64,000 bases of DNA from Pseudoalteromonas sp. S2755 (GCF_005886535.1 NZ_PNDS01000055.1:49349-113348), one strand, 5' to 3'. Numbered from the stretch's first letter, positions 7,948-17,800 are shown. Numbers and translations are program-made. The notes: generated by a model not told the origin, from the sequence alone.

Positions 7948-9087
7948 TCACAAGGTGTCAAACTTGTGAGCTGCGTTCGATAGGGACTTCACTCCTTGCG
8001 TTATTTCGTCTTCGAGGTTGTTGGACAGCCGTGCACTCAATGCCGAAGGTTTTGCAAAATAGTAGCCTTGTAAAAAATCAGCCCCTATTTCCCGAAGGAC
8101 TTTGGCTTCATGTTGGCTTTCGACCCCTTCAGCAATGACTTCGATACCGTTTTCATGAGCAAGCTGAATTAGGTGAGACACAATGCTCCTTTTGTGTTGA
8201 TTGATATCAATGTGCCTGACAAGATCCATGTCTATCTTAATATAATCTGGCCTTAGCTGTGCCAACATATTCAAACTCGACCACCCAGAACCAATATCAT
8301 CTAGTGCAACACCAAAACCACAACTGCGATAGAATGCTAGGATCCCTCTTAAATGATTTACATCGCGAGCTTGGTGCGTCTCAGTTACCTCAAATACAAT
8401 GTCTTGAGGTTGAAATCCCAGTTCACTAATTGCTGAGGCTGTCGAACGTAAGCAATATGACGGGTCATAAATGCTTGAGGGGTTGAAATTTATAAATATT
8501 TTCGAGTTCAGATTCGCTTTAGCGGCATGCTCTACAGCAGACTTTCGTGCAATCAAATCAACAGAAAAGAGCAATCCGCTCTGCTCGGCTAAATTAAAAA
8601 CGAGGTTTGGCGGCACCATGTTATTTTCATCATCGAACAATCTAAATAGCGCTTCATTAGCAAACACATCTAGGTTTCCCGGTTCTGAATATGCTCTCAC
8701 TATGGGTTGAAACCAGCTTTGATATGTCTCATTTTCTATCGCAGTTTTTATCCACCGCGCTTGATAACGGCGGACGAAAGTTTCAACACTGGCCACTCGA
8801 CTAATTGCATTGATATCTGGTTGGCCTTCTTGTGCCATGGTTGTCATTTTAGATTGGCCAAATTCTGGACCAGCTAAACAGCCACCAATGTTATGTAAAA
8901 ACGTAGAAAGTCCATCTTTATGCACTTGAACCATAATGCATCGATTTGCAACCAACTCTGGGTCTAGTGCCATCTCGGTGCACATTTGCAGCAAATTTTG
9001 TTCTGCATTACCTGTCGGTAGGAAAAACCAAAAGTAAGTTGTCTCAAAAAAATATGATTCAATTGCTTCACAATCTGCGCACCACAT
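7948..9087 (-). CDS. EAL-domain cyclic-di-GMP phosphodiesterase
   Basis: 379 aa. The N-terminal ~115 residues are unusual: they open with a CxxC pair (WCADC) and include further cysteines (residues 36, 50, 70), resembling no named sensor. Residues ~118-365 form an EAL domain with all catalytic and metal positions: Glu145 in NEAL, Asn202 in FINFNPSS, Glu233 in FEVTE, Asp263-Asp264 in DDIGSG, Lys284 in YIKID, Glu320 in AEGVES and Gln340 in LQGYYF. It should therefore hydrolyse c-di-GMP. There is no GGDEF partner and no membrane segment. GGAGG precedes the ATG. It is monocistronic and divergent from the ABC1 kinase gene. Confidence 0.9.
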   Translation of the reverse strand: MWCADCEAIESYFFETTYFWFFLPTGNAEQNLLQMCTEMALDPELVANRCIMVQVHKDGLSTFLHNIGGCLAGPEFGQSKMTTMAQEGQPDINAISRVASVETFVRRYQARWIKTAIENETYQSWFQPIVRAYSEPGNLDVFANEALFRLFDDENNMVPPNLVFNLAEQSGLLFSVDLIARKSAVEHAAKANLNSKIFINFNPSSIYDPSYCLRSTASAISELGFQPQDIVFEVTETHQARDVNHLRGILAFYRSCGFGVALDDIGSGWSSLNMLAQLRPDYIKIDMDLVRHIDINQHKRSIVSHLIQLAHENGIEVIAEGVESQHEAKVLREIGADFLQGYYFAKPSALSARLSNNLEDEITQGVKSLSNAAHKFDTL

Positions 9088-9220
9088 ATCACCCTCCGCA
9101 CTTAACGTATTTTGCTTTTTACGAAATGCCCCAACAGTTCGCTCACAAAGAGTGAACTTAATTATAGAAGATGTCGTATTGTTCGCATGTTAAATAAAAT
9201 GTAACGCCAAGGGTTTCGGT

Positions 9221-10528
9221 TTGAAAAACAGTTCACGAAAAGTCCCATCATCAAGGCTGAGTCGCCTTGCTCATTTGGGTGGATTGGCAGGTCAAGTTGC
9301 ATCAAATATGTTATTTGAAGGCGCAAAGCAGGCGCTTCAAGGGCAACCGGTGAAACGAAACGACCTATTGCTACAGAGCAAAAATATTGACGCAGTTGCA
9401 AAGAAACTGAGCCACTTGCGCGGTGCCGCTATGAAGTTAGGACAGTTACTTTCAATGGATGCTGGGGATCTGCTACCGCCGGAGCTTGCAATGCTGCTTA
9501 CTCACCTGCGTGCAGACGCCATGCCAATGCCACATAAGCAACTTGTTAGTGTGCTAGAACATGAGTTGGGGCATAACTGGCTCGATGAGTTTAGTCATAT
9601 TGAACTAAAAAGCTTTGCACAGGCGTCGATTGGGCAAGTGCACAAAGCCATCACCGAGAATGGGCAATCTCTTGCTATCAAAATACAATATCCAGGGGTG
9701 GCTAAGAGTATTCACAGTGATGTAGATAATGTCGCGAGCCTAATCAAAATGACGGGGTTACTTCCTAAAGGGATTAATATTGCACCTTTAATCGAGGAAG
9801 CAAAATCGCAGCTTCTCGCGGAGACCAACTACCAACTAGAAGCAAACTATTTACAGCAGTTTGCCAGCGGACTTTCTAAAGACACGCGCTTTAAAGTTCC
9901 CGCTGTGCTTCAAGCGCTAAGTAGCCAGCACCTACTGAGTATGGAGTATGTCTGCGGCGAGCCGCTTGCTGAAGCCGTTGCTTTACCACAATCTGTCCGC
10001 AATGACATCATGACCGCATTAATTGAGCTTTTCTTTATCGAAATGTTTGAGCTTAAATTGATACAAACAGACCCTAACTTTGGTAACTATTTATATAACA
10101 AAGACACCCACCAAATCGTGTTATTAGATTTTGGCGCAACACGTATCGTTAGCGATGCGATTAGTGTTGGGTATAAGAACCTGTTACAAGCAGCGACAGA
10201 GCAAAATCGTGAAGCTGTTAAACAGGCTGCATGTGACATTGGATATTTTGATACTGATATTGCACCCGAGTACTGTAACGCGGTTATTGAGCTGTTTTTA
10301 CTTGCAACAACTCCACTTCGGTGTGACGGCCCATTTGATTTTGCTAACAGCCAGCTAAGCAAACAGATAAGTGAAAAAGGACTGGCTTTAAATAGCCACT
10401 CCAACGAGTGGCACACACCACCTGTAGACGCATTATTTATACATCGAAAGCTGGCGGGGTTATATTTAATCGCGGCAAAATTGCAAGCTAAAGTAGACTT
10501 AAGCCCATTACAAAAATACCTCACCTAA
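9221..10528 (+). CDS. ABC1/UbiB-type atypical kinase
   Basis: 435 aa from a TTG with AAGGG upstream. The family's motifs are in order: KxGQ (Lys72-Leu-Gly-Gln75), the alanine-rich loop replacing the P-loop (FAQASIGQVH near 142), the ExD-type segment (TNYQLEANYL), QTDPNFGN (catalytic loop) and LLDFGATR (DFG metal loop). ABC1 kinases act in ubiquinone synthesis or lipid homeostasis and hydrolyse ATP rather than phosphorylating proteins. This copy is shorter than UbiB (about 540 aa) and has no C-terminal membrane helices or ubi neighbours, so it is probably a paralogue and not UbiB itself. Confidence 0.9.
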   Translation: MKNSSRKVPSSRLSRLAHLGGLAGQVASNMLFEGAKQALQGQPVKRNDLLLQSKNIDAVAKKLSHLRGAAMKLGQLLSMDAGDLLPPELAMLLTHLRADAMPMPHKQLVSVLEHELGHNWLDEFSHIELKSFAQASIGQVHKAITENGQSLAIKIQYPGVAKSIHSDVDNVASLIKMTGLLPKGINIAPLIEEAKSQLLAETNYQLEANYLQQFASGLSKDTRFKVPAVLQALSSQHLLSMEYVCGEPLAEAVALPQSVRNDIMTALIELFFIEMFELKLIQTDPNFGNYLYNKDTHQIVLLDFGATRIVSDAISVGYKNLLQAATEQNREAVKQAACDIGYFDTDIAPEYCNAVIELFLLATTPLRCDGPFDFANSQLSKQISEKGLALNSHSNEWHTPPVDALFIHRKLAGLYLIAAKLQAKVDLSPLQKYLT

Positions 10529-10698
10529 GCTGTGGGTAACCAAAACAGCTGCTAGCGTAGAAGCTGACTCTATTGGCATTACATGATGTCTATCACGCCT
10601 TTTTTGTACCAAGTAATGACAAAGCATCACTTCACTATGGACTGCAAGTCCTAAAATCAAAAAACATAGCCGAAAATCTTATTAGAACGAACACAGCC

Positions 10699-10715
10699 AA
10701 TCATACAAAATTGTA
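10699..10715 (-). promoter_or_regulatory. Shared 17-nt motif, copy 1 (two-component operon promoter)
   Basis: AATCATACAAAATTGTA is the exact reverse complement of 12858-12874 in front of the DUF1800 operon. Its core, ATACAAAATTGTAT (10703-10716), is a near-perfect palindrome. It lies 59-75 bp before the response-regulator start, a natural place for autoregulation. Confidence 0.6.
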
Positions 10716-10773
10716 TTCTGAACACTTTGGAAACTGCGTTATGCTATAGCTAAACGACCAAACAAACCGCACA

Positions 10774-11448
10774 ATGAAGATATTGCTTGTAGAAGATGAC
10801 CACGAGACTGCAGAGTTTATTTGTAATGGCTTAAAGCAAGCTGGAGAATCAGTGGACCATACTCAGTGTCCAAAAGATGCAATAATAAAAGCCTCTACCA
10901 CCTCATTCGATGCCATTATTTTTGATAGGCTACTGCCGGCGATGGATGGCCTAGACGCAGTAAAAATCCTTCGAGCGAGCAACATCTTAACTCCTATCAT
11001 TATGCTAACGGCATTGAGTGACACCGCAGCACGGGTTGAAGGCTTGGAAGCTGGTGCAGATGACTACTTAGTTAAGCCCTTTGCGTTTGTCGAGTTGCAT
11101 GCAAGACTAAAAGCACTGTATCGACGCAAACCAGCTGCGCAAACCGTTAATGAGTTGCAAGTTGGTTGTGTAAAACTACTCAGAACATCAAGGCAAGTAT
11201 TTAGAGGTGAAAACGAGATTGAGCTAATGCCAAAAGAGTATCAGATTTTGGAATTTTTAATGCTTCATCCTAATCAACTGGTTACCAAAACTATGCTGCT
11301 AGAACACGTGTGGGGGTTTAGCTTTGACCCCAAAACCAGTTTAGTTCAAACACATGTCAGCCGCTTACGTAACAAGTTAGACAAGCCTTTTAACAGTGAA
11401 GTTATCAAAACCATTCGTGGCAGTGGCTACTTACTTTCTGAACAATAA
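10774..11448 (+). CDS. OmpR-family response regulator
   Basis: 224 aa. The receiver domain (1-115) has the acidic pair Asp8/Asp9, the phosphoacceptor Asp51, Thr79 and Lys101. The C-terminal winged helix (about 125-224) is of OmpR/PhoB type (MPKEYQILEFLMLHPNQLVT, then VQTHVSRLRNKLD, then IKTIRGSGYLL). The partner kinase gene begins one base after its stop. A palindromic motif in the promoter recurs before the DUF1800/DUF1501 operon, which makes that operon the likely target. It is closest in style to QseB/PmrA/CusR-like regulators; the signal is unknown. Confidence 0.92.
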   Translation: MKILLVEDDHETAEFICNGLKQAGESVDHTQCPKDAIIKASTTSFDAIIFDRLLPAMDGLDAVKILRASNILTPIIMLTALSDTAARVEGLEAGADDYLVKPFAFVELHARLKALYRRKPAAQTVNELQVGCVKLLRTSRQVFRGENEIELMPKEYQILEFLMLHPNQLVTKTMLLEHVWGFSFDPKTSLVQTHVSRLRNKLDKPFNSEVIKTIRGSGYLLSEQ

Positions 11449-11449
11449 T

Positions 11450-12826
11450 ATGAAAACAAACACTCAAAAATACCATTTCGTGCTGGCGCTTAAATTTTCT
11501 TTTCTATGTTGGATACTAACATGTGGTTTAGCACTTTTAGTATCGCACTTTGTGTCTCAAAGTGAACAGTCCAGACAACAAGCCGAAATGCTTGAACGTG
11601 TTGAGGAAGCGGTCGAGCTGTATCACACCGAGGGGTTAGCGTCTTTAGTAGAAGTATTTGAGTTAGAAGAAAATGAAATTTGGACAAAAGAAGAAACGCA
11701 GGAGCATTGGCAGGAGGAAGGCTGGCTTATGGCGTTATACCAAAAAGACGTGACAATCGCTGGTGGCGATTTGGGTTTTGAGCGAGCAAATACCTCAAAG
11801 TCGCAGCCACAAACTGAAATAGACGAAGAAACACAACCCATTTTTTATCAGGCACAGCAAATCAACGATGGTCTTTATTTACATCTATGGCAGCGTGTTG
11901 ACCACGATGTTGTTATTGCCCAGAACGCCAGAACCCAGTTTATTGTGTGGCTAGCGATATTTTGCTGGCTGCCACCTTTGCTCATCTTTGTCTATTTTAG
12001 ACAAATGCAAGGCAATACCATTGCCAAACTGAGTCAACAGCTCTCTTTAGTGGCTAAAGCACCTGAGCTACATCGCACCATAGCAAAAAGCGATGACCCA
12101 CAGCTGCTACAATTATGCAGTGTGATCAACACGATGCTCGACGAAATTACCAAACTCCATCACAATATCAAAACAATGTCTGTGGGAGTTGCCCATGACC
12201 TTAAAACGCCCCTAACCCGAGTTGCAAACCGATTGCAATCGATGGAGCAAGACATAGATGATCCCGTGCAATTAGCCGTTCACCTTGAAAAGGCCTGTGA
12301 AGAATTAGAAAAAATCATCTCGACTTTTAATAATTTAATCCGCTTGAATAGTATTGAATCTGGAAAGTATCAACAGGGCTTTAAACAGGTTGACTTATCA
12401 ACACTGCTTTTAGATCTAACTGATAGCTTCACTCCGGTATTTGAAGACGCAGAAAAAACCTTATCCGTCTCGATATTGCCAAATATAACCTGCTATGGAG
12501 ATGCTGATTTGCTCGCGCAATTGGTCTGTAACCTGTTAGAAAATGCACTTGAATATACTAATCCAAAGGCGTCTGTGTGGATCAGGCTGCAAAGCCACTC
12601 ATCTGGCGTGTTACTGCAAATCGGTGATAATGGCCCCGGCATCGCAACATCAGACCAAGCACATATTTTCGAGCGCTTTTATCGTGCCGATACGAGCCGC
12701 TCCTCTTCAGGCAATGGGCTGGGGCTTAGCATTGTCAAAGCAATCTGTGACATCCATGAAGCGCAGATTTATTTGCTTGAGGGTCAACCGGGTGCTGTAT
12801 TTAATATTGAAGTGCCAACTCATTAA
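11450..12826 (+). CDS. Two-component sensor histidine kinase
   Basis: 458 aa from the ATG one base after the response-regulator stop; an upstream in-frame ATG lies inside the previous gene and is unlikely. Membrane helices near 12-32 and 160-180 bracket a periplasmic domain of about 125 residues rich in Glu/Gln, with no recognised fold. The phosphoacceptor is His249 in AHDLKTPL, followed by the N box (NLLENALEYT), G1 (DNGPGI), F box (FERFYR) and G2 (GNGLGLSI). A complete orthodox kinase. The acidic periplasmic loop hints at cation or cationic-peptide sensing, which is only a guess. Confidence 0.92.
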   Translation: MKTNTQKYHFVLALKFSFLCWILTCGLALLVSHFVSQSEQSRQQAEMLERVEEAVELYHTEGLASLVEVFELEENEIWTKEETQEHWQEEGWLMALYQKDVTIAGGDLGFERANTSKSQPQTEIDEETQPIFYQAQQINDGLYLHLWQRVDHDVVIAQNARTQFIVWLAIFCWLPPLLIFVYFRQMQGNTIAKLSQQLSLVAKAPELHRTIAKSDDPQLLQLCSVINTMLDEITKLHHNIKTMSVGVAHDLKTPLTRVANRLQSMEQDIDDPVQLAVHLEKACEELEKIISTFNNLIRLNSIESGKYQQGFKQVDLSTLLLDLTDSFTPVFEDAEKTLSVSILPNITCYGDADLLAQLVCNLLENALEYTNPKASVWIRLQSHSSGVLLQIGDNGPGIATSDQAHIFERFYRADTSRSSSGNGLGLSIVKAICDIHEAQIYLLEGQPGAVFNIEVPTH

Positions 12827-12857
12827 TCGACTGAGCTAAGCTTTGACTTGGTTAGTT

Positions 12858-12874
12858 TACAATTTTGTATGATT
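12858..12874 (+). promoter_or_regulatory. Shared 17-nt motif, copy 2 (DUF1800 operon promoter)
   Basis: TACAATTTTGTATGATT matches copy 1 at 10699-10715 exactly on the opposite strand. The central TACAATTTTGTA is palindromic but for the middle pair. It lies 80-96 bp before the DUF1800 start, in the only gap between the kinase gene and this operon. Confidence 0.6.
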
Positions 12875-12953
12875 ACGCACGCAAACTTGTAAAACACCAA
12901 AGTCAAAAATCATCCTACACTCATCACTTATCGTTCACTATTTGAGTTAAGTT

Positions 12954-14753
12954 ATGAGAACAATCATTAAATACTTTTCAGTTTGGTGTGTGTTAACCCT
13001 AACAGCGACAGGCTGTGGCGGTGGCAGTGCGCAAGAAACTGAAGTCGCACCAACTAATCAGCATGCCACTGATAACACAGAAATTACCGAACCATCGCAA
13101 CCTATTGCAGTGGATAATGTGTTTGCAACACCACAAAGTACGGCCTCGTTTTTACACCAAACGACTTTTGGCGCTACACCACAACAGCTCAACACACTTG
13201 TCGGCACATCTGCCTCTAAATGGTTCATAGACCAAATAGCACTAAAACCAAGCTTGAAAATGAGCTCAGTTGCAAAATATACCCCCGAAGATGGCGGTTT
13301 TAATACGCTCTTCGTAGAGTCAACAAGTATTGGGTTTTGGCAAGATGCCATCACTGGCGAAGATCAGTTGCGTCAGCGAGTAGCTTTCGCTTTATCTGAG
13401 ATTTTGGTGGTTTCTAATGCCGGTGGTGACGAACTCACTGACATCCCAGCAGCAGTAGCACGATTTCAAGATATACTCATCGAACACGCCTTTGGCAATT
13501 ATCGAGAACTGATTGAGGCAGTGACTTATTCACCCGCGATGGGAACTTACTTAACATATTTAGGAAATCAAAAGGGAGACGAGCAAACAGGCAGGATGCC
13601 TGATGAGAATTATGCTCGGGAGATCTTACAGCTCTTCACTTTGGGTCTTGTTGAGTTAAACCCAGACGGTAGCGAGAAACGCGATCGCAATGACCAAGCC
13701 ATTGAGTTGTATACCAATAAAGATATTACTGGCCTTGCCCGTGTTTTTACTGGGTTAGTGCTTGATGAGTCAGGCGCCGAACAAGCCGCTCAAGAGGAGT
13801 ACGCGCTACCTATGGTCGGAGATCCTGAACTACACTCGACTAAAGCCAAATCCTTTTTAGGCTACACCATAGCCGCTGGCACCGATGTCAACCAATCAAT
13901 CACGCTCGCATTAGATCATATCTTTTCGCATTCTAATGTTGGCCCATTTGTGGTTAAACAGTTAATCCAACGTTTAGTAACATCAAACCCTTCACCTAGC
14001 TATGTTGCTAGGGCAGTAGAAAGCTTTGATTCTGGTAGCTACGTATTGCCCGATGGTACCAAAGTGGGTGCTAACCAACGGGGCGACTTAACCGCAACGA
14101 TTGCTGCAATTATCTTTGATAAAGAAGCAAGAAGCGAGAAAACAGCGCGCAGTGGCAAGTTAAGAGAGCCAATATTACGATTTACGCAGTGGGCACGAGC
14201 CTTTGAGGTAAAAAATATTACACCTGAGTATCAAGAGCCACTATGGGATACTCGTTCAGCAAACGCGTTAAATCAACACCCCTATCGTTCAAGTAGCGTA
14301 TTTAACTTTTTTCGCCCGGGTTACAGTGCACCAGGAACGCTAATATCGCAAAATCAACTGGTTGCACCTGAATTCCAAATTACCAACGCCTCGTCAATTC
14401 CGGGTTATATTAACTTTATGACCTATTATATTTTTGGCTATCAACAAGATGTTGATGTAGCTGATTTACAAGCAGATTATAACGCCGAAAATATACCGCT
14501 TGATGCTCGTCAAGCTGTATATAGCTTTCTTGCAGACTATGAATACGAACTTACTTTGGCAGATGACCCAAAAGCGCTATTGGCTCATTTAAACCTACTC
14601 CTAAGCGCAGATCAGCTCACTGAGCATACAGTGAATAAGATCACCCAAATTCTTGAGACACTACCGATGGAGGAACCACAAGATAGCCTTATTCGAGTGC
14701 AATGGGCGATTTTACTCGTGATGACCTCAGCAGATTATTTGATTCAAAAATAG
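12954..14753 (+). CDS. DUF1800 family lipoprotein
   Basis: 599 aa. The signal peptide has a lipobox cysteine at residue 21 (TATGCGGG), followed by a low-complexity Thr/Glu-rich linker to about 50, then the DUF1800 domain: FLHQTTFGATPQQL, IGFWQDAITGEDQLRQRVAFALSEI, YLTYLGNQ, then NYAREILQLFTLGLVELNPDGS and FVVKQLIQRLVTSNP. DUF1800 proteins are nearly always paired with DUF1501, as here (gap 11 bp). Their function is unsettled; they are secreted and widespread in marine bacteria. Downstream coupling and the shared promoter motif suggest one operon controlled by the adjacent two-component system. Confidence 0.9.
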   Translation: MRTIIKYFSVWCVLTLTATGCGGGSAQETEVAPTNQHATDNTEITEPSQPIAVDNVFATPQSTASFLHQTTFGATPQQLNTLVGTSASKWFIDQIALKPSLKMSSVAKYTPEDGGFNTLFVESTSIGFWQDAITGEDQLRQRVAFALSEILVVSNAGGDELTDIPAAVARFQDILIEHAFGNYRELIEAVTYSPAMGTYLTYLGNQKGDEQTGRMPDENYAREILQLFTLGLVELNPDGSEKRDRNDQAIELYTNKDITGLARVFTGLVLDESGAEQAAQEEYALPMVGDPELHSTKAKSFLGYTIAAGTDVNQSITLALDHIFSHSNVGPFVVKQLIQRLVTSNPSPSYVARAVESFDSGSYVLPDGTKVGANQRGDLTATIAAIIFDKEARSEKTARSGKLREPILRFTQWARAFEVKNITPEYQEPLWDTRSANALNQHPYRSSSVFNFFRPGYSAPGTLISQNQLVAPEFQITNASSIPGYINFMTYYIFGYQQDVDVADLQADYNAENIPLDARQAVYSFLADYEYELTLADDPKALLAHLNLLLSADQLTEHTVNKITQILETLPMEEPQDSLIRVQWAILLVMTSADYLIQK

Positions 14754-14764
14754 GACTAGACAAA

Positions 14765-16120
14765 ATGAAAAGACGTGATTTTTTGAAACTAAGCGGTGCG
14801 ACCATGATGTCAACGTCCTTGCTTTCGTTGAGTCAAGCCGTTGCGGCAGCAGAACAAGGTGAAGATTACAAAGCTCTTGTTTGCGTATTTTTATACGGCG
14901 GAATGGACTGCCATGACACGATTATTCCTCTGGATGACAGTAACTATCAACAGTGGGCAAAACACAGATCCTCACTACTCAGTGCTTACCCTACGCCAAG
15001 AACACCACAAAATTTGCACGCCCTCAGTACTCCCTCTCGATTTAATCAACGCAAATTTGCCTTACCTCCAGAAATGGCAGGCCTTGCGAAACTCTACGGT
15101 CAAGGGCAACTGTCTGTTATTGGCAATGTTGGACCATTACTTGAGCCTGTTAATGCCTCGCGCCTGGAACAAGTCACGGCAAGCGTGCCTCCCCGACTGT
15201 TTTCTCATAATGATCAGCAGTCTACTTGGATGTCTGGTAAAACAGAGGGAGCACAATTTGGTTGGGGAGGGTTAATTAATGATGCGCTTATCAATACAGG
15301 AAAAACGCAGCAGACGCCTTTTAATGCCATTACCACAGCCGAGGCTGATCTGTGGTTAACCGGCAGTAATACCTTTCCATACCATGTGAGTGATGGCAAA
15401 GCTGGCATAATAGAAATCTTAGAAGAGTTCGACAACAACCAAGCACTCGCTGACTACTTTGCGGGCAAAGAAAGCAGTAGTAGCAATAACATACTTCAGC
15501 AAGACCTAGATACGCTTACTCGCAGCGCCATGGCGGCAAATTCGCAATACAATGACGCCATTGCAAATACAAGTTTTACTTTACCACAGTTTCCTACCAC
15601 ACCATTGGCACAACAGCTGAAGAATGTTTGCCAAAGTATTGCAACAAGGCAGCAACTCAACACCAAACGACAAGTGTATATTGTGGGTATGGGTGGATTT
15701 GATACTCACTCAGGTCAAGCTCAGAGCTTACCTAAACTGCAATCAGCGCTTGATGGCGCACTTGTGGCGTTTAATACGGCAATTGCCAGCTTAGGGTTAG
15801 AGAAGCAAGTAACTTTATTTACTGCATCTGATTTTGGTCGCACCCTTGCTGTCAATGGTGATGGTACCGATCATGGCTGGGGCGCCCATCACTTTATTAT
15901 GGGTGGTGCAGTCCATGGTGGCACTATTTTTGGTGATATCCCTCCTCCAGAATTAAACCATGCCTTTGATGCTGGAAGCGGAAGGCTCATTCCCACCACA
16001 GCTGTTGACCAACTGGCTGCGAGCCTTGGTAGCTGGATGGGGGTAGACGACAATGCACTGCTGCAGATTTTCCCAAACCTTAAAAACTTCTCTGGTAAAC
16101 TCAGTTTATTCAAAGCATAG
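14765..16120 (+). CDS. DUF1501 family protein, Tat-exported
   Basis: 451 aa from the ATG of MKRRDFLKLSG; the twin-arginine motif RRDFLK (3-8) plus a hydrophobic stretch and AVAAA cleavage site mark Tat export. The mature part has the DUF1501 signatures: VFLYGGMDCHDTIIP, LFSHNDQQSTWMSG, GMGGFDTHS, then TASDFGRTLAVNGDGTDHGWG, which belong to an alkaline-phosphatase/sulfatase-like fold with metal-ligand Asp/His residues. Tat use suggests folding with a cofactor in the cytoplasm. The enzymatic role is unknown. It starts 11 bp after DUF1800 and ends the operon. Confidence 0.92.
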   Translation: MKRRDFLKLSGATMMSTSLLSLSQAVAAAEQGEDYKALVCVFLYGGMDCHDTIIPLDDSNYQQWAKHRSSLLSAYPTPRTPQNLHALSTPSRFNQRKFALPPEMAGLAKLYGQGQLSVIGNVGPLLEPVNASRLEQVTASVPPRLFSHNDQQSTWMSGKTEGAQFGWGGLINDALINTGKTQQTPFNAITTAEADLWLTGSNTFPYHVSDGKAGIIEILEEFDNNQALADYFAGKESSSSNNILQQDLDTLTRSAMAANSQYNDAIANTSFTLPQFPTTPLAQQLKNVCQSIATRQQLNTKRQVYIVGMGGFDTHSGQAQSLPKLQSALDGALVAFNTAIASLGLEKQVTLFTASDFGRTLAVNGDGTDHGWGAHHFIMGGAVHGGTIFGDIPPPELNHAFDAGSGRLIPTTAVDQLAASLGSWMGVDDNALLQIFPNLKNFSGKLSLFKA

Positions 16121-16331
16121 ATTTCTATTCGAAATTAAGCACACAAGGATGTGCTGCTATACTCGAGAACGCTATCACTGATATGGGCGCAAAGATCAGC
16201 GTATTTTTAAACCCCATTAATCTATTACACATAGCAGAGGACGACTTAAAAGTAATTTAGGCGGTGGCAAAATTGCGTAACTGGTGTAAATACTGTACTC
16301 TTGCCCGCCGCCTACTACAGAGTAACAAATC

Positions 16332-17753
16332 ATGAGCTTTAGCCACCTAGGTTTAGCCCCAGAAATAAATCAAGCCGTTGTCGAACAAGGTTACGACAAA
16401 CCGACTCCCATTCAAGAGCAAGCCATTCCTGCTATTTTAAAAGGCAGAGACGTGATGGCTGCGGCGCAAACGGGAACGGGCAAAACTGCGGGCTTTACAT
16501 TACCTTTGTTGCAAAAGCTGATTGCCGGCACTAAGCCTCGTGCGAATAACGTGCGCGCGTTGATTCTAACGCCAACCAGAGAGCTTGCTGATCAAGTATG
16601 GCAAAGTGTTGAACTCTACAGCAAACACCTTCCTATCAGCTCTGAAGTCGTTTACGGCGGCGTGAAGATCAATCCGCAAATGATGAAGCTGCGTAAAGGC
16701 ATTGATGTTTTAGTGGCAACACCGGGGCGATTACTCGACCTTTACCAGCAGAATGCTGTCAAATTTGATGATCTTGAAGTACTGGTATTGGATGAAGCCG
16801 ATCGTATGCTAGACATGGGCTTTATTCACGATATCAAACGCATCATCAAAGTATTACCAAGCCGCAGACAAAATTTGATGTTCTCGGCAACTTTCTCTGA
16901 AGAAATTAGAGCTTTGGCGAAAGGATTAATTCATGATCCAGTAGAGATTTCTGTAGCACCGGCAAATAGCACCGCCAAAAGTGTCACTCAGTGGGTGTAT
17001 CCAGTAGATAAAAGTAAGCGCACCAACTTACTCAAGCATCTAGTTCAAACGCATGACTGGCAACAAGTGTTGGTATTTACCCGCACCAAACACGGTGCCA
17101 ACCGCTTGGTTAAGGATCTAGAAAAAGCCAAGATCAATGCCGCAGCAATCCATGGTAATAAAAGCCAAAGCGCTCGCATGAAAGCCCTTGCTGGTTTTAA
17201 AAATGGTGAAGTACGTGTGCTTGTTGCCACCGATATTGTGGCAAGGGGCTTGGATATTCAAGAGCTCCCCCATGTCGTGAACTTTGACCTGCCAAATGTT
17301 TACGAAGATTATGTTCACCGTATCGGCAGAACTGGCCGCGCTGGTGCAACGGGTGAAGCTATCTCATTTGTTACCCAAGAGACCGCAAGCGATTTATTTG
17401 GTATTGAGCGATTAATTCAACAGTTGGTGCCGCGTAAAGTGGAACCTGGGTTTGAACCGCAACTTGCCGTACCTGAGTCAAAACTAGATACGCGCCCAAT
17501 CAAGCCGAAAAAGCCAAAGAAACCGAAAAAGCCAAAGGCAACAGACGCTGAACAAGCAACTTCCGCTCAGCCGAAAAACAAACCTAAGCAAAATTCAGGT
17601 CCTCGCAACAATAAGCCGAGTGGCAACGGTAAACCTGCTGGTAATAACAATGGCAACCGCAGACGTCGCCCATCACAGTCTACCAATAAGCCAAAGAACC
17701 AACACGCTGGAGACAAGCGTGCACCACGCCAAAAACCAACTTCTGGCAATTAA
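16332..17753 (+). CDS. rhlE: DEAD-box RNA helicase RhlE
   Basis: 473 aa. The Q motif ([14 protein letters not shown]), motif I AQTGTGKT (45-52), [12 protein letters not shown] (about 155), SAT and [10 protein letters not shown] are all present, giving a complete ATP-dependent RNA helicase. The tail from about 380 is strongly basic, with repeated [10 protein letters not shown] and Asn/Gly/Arg-rich segments, typical of RhlE proteins acting in ribosome maturation, RNA decay and cold growth. A strong terminator follows at 17801-17830. The preceding gap to DUF1501 (211 bp) probably holds its own promoter. Confidence 0.92.
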   Translation: MSFSHLGLAPEINQAVVEQGYDKPTPIQEQAIPAILKGRDVMAAAQTGTGKTAGFTLPLLQKLIAGTKPRANNVRALILTPTRELADQVWQSVELYSKHLPISSEVVYGGVKINPQMMKLRKGIDVLVATPGRLLDLYQQNAVKFDDLEVLVLDEADRMLDMGFIHDIKRIIKVLPSRRQNLMFSATFSEEIRALAKGLIHDPVEISVAPANSTAKSVTQWVYPVDKSKRTNLLKHLVQTHDWQQVLVFTRTKHGANRLVKDLEKAKINAAAIHGNKSQSARMKALAGFKNGEVRVLVATDIVARGLDIQELPHVVNFDLPNVYEDYVHRIGRTGRAGATGEAISFVTQETASDLFGIERLIQQLVPRKVEPGFEPQLAVPESKLDTRPIKPKKPKKPKKPKATDAEQATSAQPKNKPKQNSGPRNNKPSGNGKPAGNNNGNRRRRPSQSTNKPKNQHAGDKRAPRQKPTSGN

Positions 17754-17800
17754 AGGTGTAAGCAGATGTAATAGCATTTGCGACACCTTCTCCTAAGCTA

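Noticed and set aside
16140..16165. Hairpin AGCACA...TGTGCT after DUF1501
   Set aside because: Six pairs and no T-run; not enough for a terminator call.
17500..17560. Direct repeats AAGCCAAAGAAACCG-like near the rhlE end
   Set aside because: They encode the KPKKPKK low-complexity tail of RhlE and are not an independent repeat element.
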